A DNA stretch of 64,000 nt from Parvimonas micra (GCF_037482165.1 NZ_CP148048.1:1302001-1366000), one strand, 5' to 3'. Counted from the first letter of the stretch, positions 1 to 8,438 are shown. Notes: a model not told the origin generated them from the letters alone. Numbers and translations are program-made.

Positions 1-74
1 ATTTCTTAAAATACCAAAAAATGTTACCTACAGAATTTAGAAAAAATCTAAAACTACAAGATAGAGAAATATAA
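1..74 (+). CDS. C-terminal end of a plus-strand gene cut by the window edge
   Basis: A frame open from the left edge (first full codon at 3) runs 23 codons to TAA at 72-74 and is followed at once by a strong hairpin (73-101), as expected for a gene end. The residues include MLPTEFRKNL. This loosely recalls the C-terminus of glutamate-synthase-like proteins, but the fragment is too short for a call. It converges with the tRNA cluster. Confidence 0.35.
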   Translation, partial: FLKYQKMLPTEFRKNLKLQDREI

Positions 75-112
75 AAGCTGTTGAATAAATCAACAGCTTT
101 TATATTTGTTTT
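73..112 (+). terminator. Rho-independent terminator, possibly bidirectional
   Basis: A perfect 12-bp stem (73-84 with 90-101) has a 5-nt loop and is followed by a T-rich tail on the plus strand. It sits between the convergent plus-strand gene end and the tRNA cluster. Confidence 0.75.
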
Positions 113-132
113 AAAAAAATCTAAAAATGAGC

Positions 133-156
133 AAAAAAAATCCTGCATCAGCAGGA
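133..156 (-). terminator. Terminator after the decayed tRNA-Phe copy
   Basis: On the minus strand, stem TCCTGC/GCAGGA (141-146 with 151-156) is followed by eight T. The same hairpin with a different loop recurs at 468-490 after the intact tRNA-Phe, so it was duplicated with the tRNA. Confidence 0.75.
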
Positions 157-197
157 AAATAATAGCAATCCGTAACAGATTTCTCGAATCACAGATC

Positions 198-271
198 TGG
201 TGCACAGAGGCGGAATCGAACCACCGACACGAGGATTTTCAGTCCTCTGACTCTTCCAGCTGATAACTATT
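198..271 (-). pseudogene. Decayed tRNA-Phe(GAA) copy
   Basis: Positions 198-249 match the 3' part of the tRNA-Phe gene at 532-607 base for base: CCA end, acceptor 3' strand, T arm, variable loop and anticodon arm with GAA. Beyond the anticodon arm the D arm and the 5' acceptor strand are scrambled, so no acceptor stem can form. About 60 bases downstream on the minus strand are also shared with the intact copy, including the terminator. I read this as a tandem duplicate that has lost its 5' half. Confidence 0.8.
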
Positions 272-329
272 TATTAACACTTTTATTTTATTTACTTTTT
301 AAGATTTTCACTATTTTAACTTTTCAAAA

Positions 330-436
330 CTCATCTTCTCGTGCTTTGCACTAGACTAAGATATTAACTCAAAATATCTTCGATTTCATCTCGATATTTT
401 GGTTACTCTCTTATACCGACTTTTCGCTATCCGGGC
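330..436 (-). ncRNA. Structured tRNA-Phe-associated element, copy 1
   Basis: Read on the minus strand this starts with GCCCGGATAGC, close to the 5' end of tRNA-Phe, then shares AGTCGGTATAAG with copy 2 (627-727). It then forms stem TAAGA/TCTTA, an inner hairpin AAAATATC/GATATTTT, and a GTGC-AAA-GCAC mini-hairpin in the shared block TAGTCTAGTGC. The stems keep pairing although their sequences differ from copy 2. It lies between the intact and decayed tRNA-Phe copies. Function unknown. Confidence 0.5.
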
Positions 437-467
437 TTGAAAATAATAAATCATCTAAAAATGAGTT

Positions 468-490
468 AAAAAAATCCTGCTTAAGCAGGA
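468..490 (-). terminator. Terminator of the tRNA operon
   Basis: Stem TCCTGC/GCAGGA with a 4-nt loop (475-490) is followed on the minus strand by a seven-T run, 42 bp past the CCA end of tRNA-Phe. Confidence 0.8.
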
Positions 491-531
491 AAATAATAGC
501 AATCCGTAACAGATTTCTCGAATTACAGATC

Positions 532-607
<76 letters not shown>

Positions 608-626
608 ATATTAATTTTTTGCTTTA

Positions 627-727
627 TGATAGCTCATTCTCTCGTGCTTCGCACTAGACTAAGGCATTGCCTAAAAACAACTTCGTTGTTTTTGCCACTT
701 CCTTATACCGACTATCGCTATCTGGGC
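627..727 (-). ncRNA. Structured tRNA-Phe-associated element, copy 2
   Basis: Lies between tRNA-Trp and tRNA-Phe. On the minus strand it begins GCCCAGATAGC, identical to the first 11 bases of tRNA-Phe, and carries AGTCGGTA as in the tRNA D arm. The rest is not a tRNA: closing stem GATAGC/GCTATC, stem TAAGG/CCTTA, a 9-bp hairpin AAAAACAAC-GAA-GTTGTTTTT (673-693), and GTGC-GAA-GCAC (644-654). It would be transcribed with the tRNAs. Its relation to copy 1 (330-436) suggests a selected RNA structure. Confidence 0.5.
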
Positions 728-762
728 ATATTTAATATTATGATTTCTTTATATTATGTAAA

Positions 763-836
763 TGGCAGGGGTAGAAGGAATCGAACCCTCATCAGCGGTT
801 TTGGAGACCGACATTCTACCGTTGAACTATACCCCT
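763..836 (-). tRNA. tRNA-Trp(CCA)
   Basis: Anticodon loop CTCCAAA gives CCA. The acceptor stem AGGGGTA/TACCCCT is fully paired, discriminator G, and CCA is encoded. Confidence 0.96.
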
Positions 837-905
837 ACAATACCAATCCTTTTTAGCTCTATAAAATAAGAGATATTTCTAAAATAGAAATATCTTCAGA
901 TAATT

Positions 906-982
906 TGGTGGGCCTTCAGGGACTTGAACCCGGGACCTACCGGTTATGAGCCGGGCGCTCTAACCAACTGAGCTAAAGGCCC
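906..982 (-). tRNA. tRNA-Met(CAT), elongator type
   Basis: Anticodon loop CTCATAA gives CAT. The 1-72 pair is G-C and the anticodon stem lacks the three-GC initiator signature, so this is not the initiator. A tRNA-Ile2 with modified CAT cannot be fully excluded, but the sequence resembles elongator Met tRNAs. CCA is encoded. Confidence 0.9.
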
Positions 983-989
983 AAATTAT

Positions 990-1080
990 TGGCGGAGAAA
1001 GAGGGATTTGAACCCTCGCATCCCGTAAAGGATCTACTCCCTTAGCAGGGGAGCCTCTTCAGCCACTTGAGTATTTCTCC
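990..1080 (-). tRNA. tRNA-Ser(GCT)
   Basis: Class II tRNA with a long variable arm. Loop CTGCTAA gives anticodon GCT. Acceptor GGAGAAA/TTTCTCC, discriminator G, CCA encoded. Confidence 0.96.
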
Positions 1081-1084
1081 ATTG

Positions 1085-1173
1085 TGGCGGAGAGGGTGGG
1101 ATTCGAACCCACGTGGGCGTGAACCCAAACGGTTTTCAAGACCGCCTCGTTATGACCACTTCGATACCTCTCC
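1085..1173 (-). tRNA. tRNA-Ser(TGA)
   Basis: Class II tRNA with a long variable arm. Loop CTTGAAA gives anticodon TGA. Acceptor GGAGAGG/CCTCTCC, CCA encoded. Confidence 0.96.
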
Positions 1174-1178
1174 ATGAA

Positions 1179-1254
1179 TGGTGATCCATCGGGGATTCGA
1201 ACCCCGGACACCCTGATTAAAAGTCAGGTGCTCTACCGACTGAGCTAATGAATC
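1179..1254 (-). tRNA. tRNA-Lys(TTT)
   Basis: Loop CTTTTAA gives anticodon TTT. Acceptor GATTCAT/ATGGATC includes a T-G wobble. CCA is encoded. Confidence 0.95.
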
Positions 1255-1261
1255 ATAAAAT

Positions 1262-1338
1262 TGGCTGGGGTAGCAGGACTCGAACCTGCGGAATGCTAGA
1301 GTCAAAGTCTAGTGCCTTACCGACTTGGCTATACCCCA
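1262..1338 (-). tRNA. tRNA-Gln(TTG)
   Basis: Loop CTTTGAC gives anticodon TTG. Acceptor TGGGGTA/TACCCCA starts with the weak T-A pair typical of Gln tRNAs. CCA is encoded. Confidence 0.96.
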
Positions 1339-1343
1339 AAGGT

Positions 1344-1420
<77 letters not shown>

Positions 1421-1424
1421 AAAA

Positions 1425-1498
1425 TGGAGCGGGTGAAGGGAATCGAACCCTCGCAACCAGCTTGGAAGGCTGGGGCTCTACCACTGAGCTACACCCGC
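1425..1498 (-). tRNA. tRNA-Gly(TCC)
   Basis: Loop CTTCCAA gives anticodon TCC. Acceptor GCGGGTG/CACCCGC, discriminator T, CCA encoded. Confidence 0.96.
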
Positions 1499-1537
1499 AT
1501 ATAAACTCAAACTTTATGGTCTTAACAAAAATTCAAT

Positions 1538-1622
1538 TGGTGGAGGAGAGTGGATTCGAACCACTGAAAGCGCAGCTAACGGATTTACAGTCCGTCCCCT
1601 TTGGCCACTCGGGAACTCCTCC
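1538..1622 (-). tRNA. tRNA-Tyr(GTA)
   Basis: Long variable arm. Loop CTGTAAA gives anticodon GTA. Acceptor GGAGGAG/CTCCTCC, CCA encoded. It reads UAC, the likely specifier of the tyrS leader at 23323-23457. Confidence 0.95.
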
Positions 1623-1644
1623 ATATAATCTACTAAAAGTAGAT

Positions 1645-1720
<76 letters not shown>

Positions 1721-1728
1721 ATATTTAT

Positions 1729-1805
1729 TGGCGACCTGGATGGGACTCGAACCCACGACCTCTAGCGTGACAGGCTAGCATTCTAACCAACTGAACTACC
1801 AGGCC
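1729..1805 (-). tRNA. tRNA-Asp(GTC)
   Basis: Loop CTGTCAC gives anticodon GTC. Acceptor GGCCTGG/CCAGGTC has a G2-U71 wobble. Discriminator G, CCA encoded. Confidence 0.96.
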
Positions 1806-1810
1806 ATATT

Positions 1811-1886
1811 TGGTGGGCACAATAGGGCTCGAACCTATGACCCCCTGCTTGTAAGGCAGATGCTCTCCCAACTGAGCTATGCGCCC
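1811..1886 (-). tRNA. tRNA-Val(TAC)
   Basis: Loop CTTACAA gives anticodon TAC. Acceptor GGGCGCA/TGTGCCC has a wobble pair. Discriminator A, CCA encoded. Confidence 0.96.
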
Positions 1887-1917
1887 AAATATTACCAATA
1901 AACCTACTAAAATAAAA

Positions 1918-1992
1918 TGGTGACCCCACCGGGATTCGAACCCGGGTTACCGCCGTGAAAGGGCGATGTCTTAACCGCTTGACCATGGGGCC
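1918..1992 (-). tRNA. tRNA-Glu(TTC), first gene of the cluster
   Basis: Loop CTTTCAC gives anticodon TTC. Acceptor GGCCCCA/TGGGGTC has a wobble pair. CCA is encoded. It lies about 30 bp downstream of the proximal promoter. Confidence 0.95.
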
Positions 1993-2030
1993 TCATCAAT
2001 CAATCTTACTCTAAAATTGACTGCCTAATA

Positions 2031-2059
2031 ATTATATATCATAACTTGTGATTTGTCAA
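2031..2059 (-). promoter_or_regulatory. Proximal tRNA-operon promoter
   Basis: Minus strand -35 TTGACA (2054-2059), 17-bp spacer, -10 TATAAT (2031-2036): an exact sigma-70-type consensus. Transcription should begin near 2024. Confidence 0.85.
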
Positions 2060-2128
2060 TACCTTTTTGAAATTTTTAATGTGATTAAATCATTCTTTGA
2101 ACGGTATCTCTCAAACAGTTACTCGAAT

Positions 2129-2157
2129 ATTATACACTTTATTTTTTTCATTGTCAA
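2129..2157 (-). promoter_or_regulatory. Distal tRNA-operon promoter
   Basis: A second exact TTGACA (2152-2157) / 17 bp / TATAAT (2129-2134) lies 98 bp upstream of the first, just after the tsaD stop. No clear terminator separates tsaD from it, so some read-through into the tRNAs is also possible. Confidence 0.8.
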
Positions 2158-2185
2158 CACTTTTTTAAAAAATTTTTTTATAATT

Positions 2186-3196
2186 TTACAATTCTAAATT
2201 CGGCTCAACATTTAATGTTAAATCACTTCTTACACCTGATATATACTCATAATAACCTGATGATGCAATCATAGCCGCATTATCTGTACAGAGTATTTTA
2301 TCAGGAAAATATGATTTAAAACCATTGTTTTCGCACATTTTATTTATTTCTTCCCTTAGAGTATTATTTGCAGATACACCCCCTGATACGACAAGGGTAT
2401 CTAAGTTTTTCTCTTTCATTAGTTTTTCAGTCTTATAAATCAACACATCAAAAACTGCTCTTTGAAAACTTGCACATACATCTTCTTTAGATATTTCTTC
2501 ATTCTTTTGTTTTTTATTGTTTAAATAATTGAGTACAGCTGTTTTAAGTCCACTAAAACTAAAGTTATAGCTGTTTTTATCAAGCATTACTCTTGGAAAA
2601 TCTATCGCTTCATCATTTCCAAGTTTTGCTAGTCTTTCGACTTCAGGTCCACCTGGATAATTCATTCCTAAACATCTAGCAACCTTATCATAAGCTTCTC
2701 CACAGGCATCATCAATTGTCTTTCCAATTACTTCCATATTATTATAGTCTTTTACATGCACTAGATAAGTATGTCCTCCAGAAACTAAAAGACAAATAAA
2801 TGGAGGCTCTAGCTCTTTATGAGTTATTAAAGCCGCACAGATATGTCCTTTCATATGGTTTACTCCAACCAATGGTTTTTTACAAGCATAAGATAGTGCC
2901 TTTGCTTCTGATATTCCAACAAGCAAAGCTCCAACAAGACCCGGCCCTTTAGTTACAGCTATTGCATCTATATCATCTAAAGTAATTTTCGCTTCTTCCA
3001 AAGCCTCTCTTACTATATTATTGATTACTTCTAAATGCATTCTACTTGCAACCTCAGGTACTACTCCCCCAAACTTTTTATGCATATCTATTTGAGATGA
3101 AATTACATTAGAAATAACTTCTCTTCCATTTTTGACGACAGCAACACTTGTTTCATCACAACTGCTTTCTATCGCCATAATTTTTATATCATCCAT
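2186..3196 (-). CDS. tsaD: TsaD, tRNA N6-threonylcarbamoyladenosine transferase catalytic subunit
   Basis: 336-residue Kae1/TsaD/Qri7-family ASKHA ATPase that transfers the threonylcarbamoyl group to A37 of ANN-reading tRNAs with TsaB and TsaE. Visible: N-terminal [10 protein letters not shown], metal-binding HMKGH near residue 110, GLVGALLVG, the SGGHTYL loop and the C-terminal [13 protein letters not shown] and CTDNAAMIA motifs. ATG at 3196 is preferred over TTG at 3199 because GAGGT sits 6-7 nt upstream. The ATG overlaps the rimI TGA by one base. Last gene of tsaE-tsaB-rimI-tsaD, the usual Firmicutes order; downstream lie the tRNA promoters. Confidence 0.97.
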   Translation of the reverse strand: MDDIKIMAIESSCDETSVAVVKNGREVISNVISSQIDMHKKFGGVVPEVASRMHLEVINNIVREALEEAKITLDDIDAIAVTKGPGLVGALLVGISEAKALSYACKKPLVGVNHMKGHICAALITHKELEPPFICLLVSGGHTYLVHVKDYNNMEVIGKTIDDACGEAYDKVARCLGMNYPGGPEVERLAKLGNDEAIDFPRVMLDKNSYNFSFSGLKTAVLNYLNNKKQKNEEISKEDVCASFQRAVFDVLIYKTEKLMKEKNLDTLVVSGGVSANNTLREEINKMCENNGFKSYFPDKILCTDNAAMIASSGYYEYISGVRSDLTLNVEPNLEL

Positions 3197-3630
3197 CAAA
3201 CTACCTCTTTTAACATCATTATTCCATTTTCTTTCGGATTGCTATAGTAGTCAACAATCTCCCTAATCTCTATAAATCCACATTTTTTATATAAATTAAT
3301 AGCCAGAATATTATTTTTTCTAACTTCTAAAAATATCTTTTTAACATCATTTTTCTTTAATTCATCTTGAAAAAATTCCATAATTTTAAAAGCTATCTGT
3401 TTTTTTCTAAAATCTTTAGAAACAACTATTTTATATATTTCAGCTTCATCTAAAATTTGATTAAATAGAATATATCCAATTACATTTTTTTCTTTTTCTG
3501 CTACAATGACTCTTTGATTTTGTATATATTCTAAATAAAATGCTTCTTCAAAATTGTTGGAAAAATTTTCATTATCTAAAGATAGAATATCAAACACATC
3601 TTTATTTTCAGCATATCTATATAAAATCAT
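3196..3630 (-). CDS. rimI: RimI-like ribosomal-protein S18 alanine N-acetyltransferase
   Basis: 144-residue GNAT protein. The acetyl-CoA loop appears as [15 protein letters not shown] (residues ~73-87), a slightly degenerate R/Q-x-x-G/A-x-G/A motif, followed by [20 protein letters not shown], typical of RimI. The family acetylates the N-terminal alanine of S18 and is commonly embedded in the tsa operon. The start ATG abuts the tsaB stop and the stop overlaps the tsaD start, so translation is probably coupled. The substrate is inferred from context. Confidence 0.88.
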   Translation of the reverse strand: MILYRYAENKDVFDILSLDNENFSNNFEEAFYLEYIQNQRVIVAEKEKNVIGYILFNQILDEAEIYKIVVSKDFRKKQIAFKIMEFFQDELKKNDVKKIFLEVRKNNILAINLYKKCGFIEIREIVDYYSNPKENGIMMLKEVV

Positions 3631-4314
3631 CTACTTACCTTTGTTTTCCATATCTCTTTGAGCTTGTGAAAGTCTTACATATTCAGGACTTAAATTAAAA
3701 CAATCTGAAATATCTCCACTTTCAAATTTATGTTTACCAATAACACAGGCATTTCTTGAAATACAACTGTTTAAGCAAGCAGGAGTAATTTCAAAATTCT
3801 TATTTTTTAAAATTCGATCTTTATATAAATTAACGAAATCTCCTACAAAAACAAATTCTCCTTTATCTGAAATCTCTTCCAAAAGCTCATCAATAGTTAA
3901 AAGTGCAGGAGCAACTATATTTGTATTATTTATCCCTTCATAAACTCCGTAATAAACTCTTTCTCCTCTAGCATCAATTAAAGGAATTTTCTTTTTATCT
4001 GAATACACTCCAAAAGAAAGAGCTTCTAATGTATTTACAGCAACTATCGGCTTATTTAAAGCCATTGCTAAAGCCTTTACTACCGTAACCCCTATTCTTA
4101 TTCCTGTAAAAGACCCCGGACCAGTAACTGCAACAAACAAATCTATCTCTTCTATATCAATATTTAATTTTTTAAGCATTTCATCAACCATAACAAGCAA
4201 AATCTCATTATGGCTCATACTTTGATTAATACTATAATCTCCAACAATATTATTATCCTCCATAACAGCACAAGAACTATGAGTTGTTGAAGTATCTATC
4301 GCTAAAATTTTCAT
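3631..4314 (-). CDS. tsaB: TsaB, t6A biosynthesis dimerization partner
   Basis: 227 residues. An ASKHA-fold, inactive TsaD paralogue that scaffolds the TsaBDE complex. Signature residues: AIDTSTTHSS at the N-terminus and VTGPGSFTGIRIGV around residues 63-76. The start ATG overlaps the tsaE stop (ATGA), implying coupled translation. C-terminal half is shorter and less conserved, as usual for this protein. Confidence 0.96.
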   Translation of the reverse strand: MKILAIDTSTTHSSCAVMEDNNIVGDYSINQSMSHNEILLVMVDEMLKKLNIDIEEIDLFVAVTGPGSFTGIRIGVTVVKALAMALNKPIVAVNTLEALSFGVYSDKKKIPLIDARGERVYYGVYEGINNTNIVAPALLTIDELLEEISDKGEFVFVGDFVNLYKDRILKNKNFEITPACLNSCISRNACVIGKHKFESGDISDCFNLSPEYVRLSQAQRDMENKGK

Positions 4315-4763
4315 TCTAATTCCTCTATAATTTCTATTTCTCTTTTATTATTTCCATTAATTACAATCTTTCTTGAATTTTCGGAAATTTTTAAAATCTC
4401 AAGTTCAATTAAATTTTTAGGTAATAAATAATCGGCGTTTTCAGCCCATTCTATTATTGTTATACCATCAGGATAAAAGTAGTTTTCATAATCTATTTGA
4501 TAAAGTTCTTCCGGAGAGTCGATTCTATATAAGTCCATATGATTAAACTCAAACTTCCCAGAATATAAATTAACTAAATTAAAAGTTGGAGAGGTAATAT
4601 CTTCATCAATTCCCAAATTTTTCCCTAAAAATTTAGTAAAAGTTGTTTTCCCAGCTCCAAGATCTCCAATTAAAGAAATCACGTCGCCATTTTTTAAAGT
4701 TTTCGAAAATCTTTTAGAAAAGTTATCACATTCTTCTAAAGAATTTAAAATAATCTCTAACAA
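4311..4763 (-). CDS. tsaE: TsaE, t6A biosynthesis ATPase
   Basis: 150-residue P-loop protein. Walker A GDLGAGKTTFTK (residues ~34-45), the switch region ITSPTFNLVNLY, HMDLYRI, and the conserved IIEWAENADYLLP. It drives turnover of the TsaBD complex. First gene of the operon, preceded by AGGAGG. No convincing promoter was resolved in the A/T-rich leader. Confidence 0.96.
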   Translation of the reverse strand: MLEIILNSLEECDNFSKRFSKTLKNGDVISLIGDLGAGKTTFTKFLGKNLGIDEDITSPTFNLVNLYSGKFEFNHMDLYRIDSPEELYQIDYENYFYPDGITIIEWAENADYLLPKNLIELEILKISENSRKIVINGNNKREIEIIEELE

Positions 4764-5003
4764 ATTTTCCCTCCTAATTTCAAATTATAAATTATATTTA
4801 ATTAAATCATAATCTCTTTTTGATAATTAAATTTTGTTATTATGATGAAATAATTATGGCTTTATCATAAGGCATAAAGCTATAATTATTATATCATAAA
4901 AAGTATTTTTATAACAGTAAAAAACAGAAAAAGGAGACTTACAAGTCTGTTAGGATACAATTTATCTTATTCAAAATTACCTATGCATTAATATTTTCTA
5001 TAC
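4764..5003. other. Intergenic region with an inverted repeat
   Basis: About 240 bp without a gene. It contains a near-perfect inverted repeat at 4849-4890 (17-nt arms, one mismatch, 8-nt loop). It lacks a T-run, so it is more likely an operator or RNA fold upstream of tsaE than a terminator. Nothing else recognised. Confidence 0.5.
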
Positions 5004-5033
5004 AAAAAGAACTATGCTTAAACACATAGTTCT
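5004..5033 (-). terminator. Terminator of yjjI-yjjW
   Basis: Minus-strand stem AGAACTATG/CATAGTTCT with an 8-nt loop (5008-5033) followed by five T, 20 bp past the yjjW stop. Confidence 0.8.
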
Positions 5034-5053
5034 AAAATATTTTATATTATTGA

Positions 5054-5899
5054 CTAAACGATAATAACATCTTCAAATCCATTTTGAAGAGCTATTTCTT
5101 TTAATTCTTCCATTTCATCATCTGTTGGAGCAGAAAACATACTGTATTCTTCTCTAACCCCATATTTTCTGTATTTTATAATTTTATATCTAATTTTATG
5201 TCCCATTTTTATGTATTTGGAAAGCATCTTTGTAATTTTATCAACTGTAGTTCTATTGTCCATTCCGGCAATTGTTACAGTCCTTATCTCAAAAAGTTTA
5301 TTTATACTTGCAAGATAATCAGCATTTTCTAAAACTACATCAACCTTACTTTTAGTTATAAAAAGATGTTCTTCACTGTCAAAAGCCTTTATATCAAGCA
5401 TAAAAGCATCAGAAGCTTCTACAAAATCAGGAAGTTTTTTTAAAGGAATACCGCCATTTGTATCGACAAAGCAAGTAAGTCCAAGTTTTCTAACCTCTTT
5501 AAAAAGAGAAGTTAAAAAAGTATGTTGCAGAGTACATTCTCCTCCACTGACTGTAATTCCTCTAATAAAAGGCATATTCTTTTTTATTCTTTCGACTGTT
5601 TCTTCAACTGTCCAATTGTATATCTTCGGACTTGAAAGATGCTTACAGACCCTTATACATTCATCACAATTTATACAGGTCTTATCATTCCAAACTATTT
5701 TTCCATTTACATTCGTCAAACTCTTTGTTGGACAAGAAGGAATACATTCCATACAATTTATACAATGTTTAATAGTTTCAGGATTATGACAATAAAAGCA
5801 GTTGAAATTACAACCTTGTAGGAAAATAGACGTCCTGTTTCCAGGTCCGTCTACTACCGACATATCTATTATTTTATTTATAATTCCTTTATTTGACAT
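5054..5899 (-). CDS. yjjW: YjjW-family glycyl-radical-enzyme activase (radical SAM)
   Basis: 281 residues. Radical-SAM CNFNCFYC (C-x3-C-x2-C, near residue 30) binds the SAM-reducing cluster. It is followed by two ferredoxin-type 4Fe-4S motifs, CINCMECIPSCP and CINCDECIRVCK, the insert typical of GRE activases. TVSGGECTLQ is the GGE SAM-binding motif. The start overlaps the yjjI 3' end by 11 nt, so the activase is translated with its enzyme. Known activases abstract H from the glycine of their partner; the partner here is certainly the adjacent yjjI product. Confidence 0.95.
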   Translation of the reverse strand: MSNKGIINKIIDMSVVDGPGNRTSIFLQGCNFNCFYCHNPETIKHCINCMECIPSCPTKSLTNVNGKIVWNDKTCINCDECIRVCKHLSSPKIYNWTVEETVERIKKNMPFIRGITVSGGECTLQHTFLTSLFKEVRKLGLTCFVDTNGGIPLKKLPDFVEASDAFMLDIKAFDSEEHLFITKSKVDVVLENADYLASINKLFEIRTVTIAGMDNRTTVDKITKMLSKYIKMGHKIRYKIIKYRKYGVREEYSMFSAPTDDEMEELKEIALQNGFEDVIIV

Positions 5900-7424
5900 C
5901 TCTAACCTTACGTTCTAATAAATGATATTTTTCAAAAGCCTCTCTTGCATATTGAACAGTATCATAACTAACTGTTTCGCCGTCAATAAACTTTTGCATA
6001 TCAGATTTCTTTACTAAATATCCTGTTACACGAATCAAATCTCCACTATCTCCATAACAAGAAATATATCTCATATTTAGTTTAAATGCTGCCTTGAAAA
6101 TATCTAAAACAGCTGATGGATTTCTTTCTGCAGTTTCATCAAATGGAAAGTGATCGCCAATTCCTGAAGGAAAATACTTATGGAATAAAGCTGAATGTTT
6201 AATATGGTCATACATAGGAATTTCCTTACCTATTCTAATTCTAACACCTGCACTATCTTCCATATCATCTTGTGCCCCAACTTGTGAATGAAGCATAAAT
6301 CTATGATTCCAGAAAGTTGAATACTTACTTTCAAATGAATTTACTCTATTTTCTACAAAATCCATTACTTCTATTCCTAAATCGTTGGCATAATCATCTT
6401 TTCCATAAACTAAATCTTTACTTTCAAACTCTAAAAGTTTTTGAACACATTCATGAAGTCCTACAACTCCAAAAAGTCCTACAAATCTATCTAATTCTAT
6501 AAATCCTTCTTTAACTAAAAAATTTTCTTCAAAGAAAGGAGTTTCTTCAACTAAAAATCTGATTTTCCCTTCCATGAAATTACACATTAAATCTATCGCT
6601 TCAGGTAAAACTCTATCAAAGAAATCTTGTTTTGAACTTGAACTTCTAGCAAGAGATCCAAGTCTTAATCTACTTAAAGTAAATGCCCCACCTGAAATAG
6701 GAAGTCCATTATAGCAACTTGCTATTGCATAATCTCCTTTAAAATCTTTTCTATAGTATTTATCATTTGCAAAAGCAGGATTTGCAGTTAAAAGAGATGC
6801 ATAAACTGCCTTTTCTCCAAAATCGTCAGGTGTAATGTCTTCATCATAAAGAATTGTCATATTTGGAGTAACATTATTTAAAGTTGGAAGTAATTCTAAA
6901 ATAATTTCACCTGCAACAGTCTTTTCAGGACCGATATTTGCATGGCAAAAACTGTCATTAATTGTTCTATCTAAAGAAACTAAGAACCATTTAATTAATT
7001 TTTTAGCCTCTTCTCTATCTGTAATAAATGGATCTAAAAGCTTATCAATTTTCCCAATATAAACTGGATATCTAGTTATAGAAGGAACATGATGATAAAA
7101 AATCAATAAACTGTTAATAGCATCAAGCAAAGTTTCAGCCTTCTCAAGACGTAAAAACTTACAGCCCTCATCCAAAAGTTTTTGGTAATTAGGGCAAATG
7201 TATCTTGGTGCATAAGGTGCATGACCTTCCCACAAATCGCAGAAACCTCCATTTTCAGAAATTTCAAAAATTCTATCATTTACAGAACTTTCTGGAAAAT
7301 CATTCAAATTTTCTGCAAGCTTTGCAAGTTGTGAAGTCTTTTGCTCATAAGTTAAATCCTTAGCCTTAATAATATTCATTGATAATTCTCTAGCTTCTTC
7401 TAATGTTTTTATTTTAGAAATCAT
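5889..7424 (-). CDS. yjjI: YjjI-family glycyl radical enzyme, substrate unknown
   Basis: 511 residues from ATG at 7424 (GGAGG 7 nt upstream, preferred over the frame's earlier start at 7436). The C-terminal RVTGYL (Gly ~468) is the glycyl-radical site that YjjW would activate. SFCHANIGPEKTVAGE holds a candidate thiyl cysteine. YjjI is a compact GRE family with no established reaction, so no function is assigned. Oxygen-cleavable GREs imply an anaerobic lifestyle. Two-gene operon with yjjW. Confidence 0.94.
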   Translation of the reverse strand: MISKIKTLEEARELSMNIIKAKDLTYEQKTSQLAKLAENLNDFPESSVNDRIFEISENGGFCDLWEGHAPYAPRYICPNYQKLLDEGCKFLRLEKAETLLDAINSLLIFYHHVPSITRYPVYIGKIDKLLDPFITDREEAKKLIKWFLVSLDRTINDSFCHANIGPEKTVAGEIILELLPTLNNVTPNMTILYDEDITPDDFGEKAVYASLLTANPAFANDKYYRKDFKGDYAIASCYNGLPISGGAFTLSRLRLGSLARSSSSKQDFFDRVLPEAIDLMCNFMEGKIRFLVEETPFFEENFLVKEGFIELDRFVGLFGVVGLHECVQKLLEFESKDLVYGKDDYANDLGIEVMDFVENRVNSFESKYSTFWNHRFMLHSQVGAQDDMEDSAGVRIRIGKEIPMYDHIKHSALFHKYFPSGIGDHFPFDETAERNPSAVLDIFKAAFKLNMRYISCYGDSGDLIRVTGYLVKKSDMQKFIDGETVSYDTVQYAREAFEKYHLLERKVRDVK

Positions 7425-7610
7425 AAATACCTCCAATTTTATGTCAAAAAGTCATTTACTATTTACCCATATTATATATGAATAATCCTCAAAATGATAC
7501 TGTAAATTGTCTTTTTTAAGAAAATATTTGAAGATTTTTTGAAAAAAACAAAAAACTTTTATCGGCTCTAGATTACGACTTTTTTAAATATAAAAAACCA
7601 CTGTATTTTA
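7425..7610. other. Intergenic region, yjjI upstream side
   Basis: About 190 bp of A/T-rich sequence. A TATAAT-like hexamer near 7474-7479 on the minus strand could be the yjjI -10, but no good -35 is seen. Confidence 0.3.
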
Positions 7611-7637
7611 AACAAAAAACGACCATAAGGTCGTTTT
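7611..7637 (-). terminator. Terminator of the cupin gene
   Basis: Stem AAAACGACC/GGTCGTTTT with loop (7616-7637), followed on the minus strand by a T-rich tail, 25 bp past the cupin stop. Confidence 0.85.
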
Positions 7638-7661
7638 AATTTATTTTAACATTTTCTCTTT

Positions 7662-8315
7662 TTATTCTAATGTTAAAAGTAATGCCATTTTAAAATTCTT
7701 TTCGGCTTTTACATAATGTCTGCCAGCTTTTGCAAAATGGAAGCATTCACCTGCTTTTATTACATGGTCTGTTCCTTCGTATCCGATTATTCCTTCTCCG
7801 TCTAATGCAAATACTATTGCTTCTCCCGGTGCTGAATGTTCTGAAAGACCTGTTCCTGCATCAAATGCCATTAATACAAATTTCATCTTATCATTGTGGA
7901 CTACGTCCATATTTACAATTTTCCCTTCTTGATATTGTAGTAATTCTCCTAATTTAAAAACTTCTCCAGCTTTTACTAACTTATTCATAAAGTCCTCCTT
8001 TTGTATTGCAATTTCAGTGAATATTGCTCCTGATTTAGTTCTCATACCAACTGGAACCTCAATTGGTGTTACAATACATTCACCTACTTTTACTTTTTTA
8101 ATATTTTCAGAAAATCCATATACTTCAAGCTCTCCCTCTGCTACAATCAACAGCTTATAATAAGGGAATAATTCTGCACTTATATCTGTATCTTCTGCCA
8201 TAGAAAAATATGCTATGTAATTTTCTCCTCCATGTACTTCTTTTGATATTGTACATCCTTCTAGTGCTTTATTATCTTTAGCTATGGAGAACACTTTTCC
8301 AACTTGTTCTTTCAA
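7662..8315 (-). CDS. Bicupin-domain protein
   Basis: 217 residues with two cupin-like halves. The N-terminal half (~40-105) has a cupin-like GELEVYG...VGECIVTP pattern but lacks the metal-binding histidines. The C-terminal half (~130-215) has HSAPGEAIVFALDGEG and AGECFHFAKAGRHYVKA, consistent with a metal site. The start is TTG at 8315, chosen because AGGAGG lies 7 nt upstream and no in-frame ATG is near. Cupins of this kind range from sugar-binding sensors to small isomerases; no substrate can be inferred. Monocistronic, downstream of the DAACS symporter, from which a terminator separates it. Confidence 0.8.
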   Translation of the reverse strand: MKEQVGKVFSIAKDNKALEGCTISKEVHGGENYIAYFSMAEDTDISAELFPYYKLLIVAEGELEVYGFSENIKKVKVGECIVTPIEVPVGMRTKSGAIFTEIAIQKEDFMNKLVKAGEVFKLGELLQYQEGKIVNMDVVHNDKMKFVLMAFDAGTGLSEHSAPGEAIVFALDGEGIIGYEGTDHVIKAGECFHFAKAGRHYVKAEKNFKMALLLTLE

Positions 8316-8407
8316 AACGCACCTCCTACTATATGTACATAAATATTATTCCAATAAAATATACCCTAATTCAAATTTCACTAACAAATCTATTCATAGT
8401 TTTTCAT

Positions 8408-8438
8408 AAAAAAAGGTCAATGAGAATTCATTGACCCT
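8408..8438 (-). terminator. Terminator of the DAACS symporter gene
   Basis: Stem GGTCAATGA/TCATTGACC with 4-nt loop (8415-8436), followed by seven T on the minus strand. Confidence 0.85.

Noticed and set aside
4849..4890. Terminator for tsaE-upstream region
   Set aside because: The inverted repeat has no T-run on either strand and no gene ends next to it.
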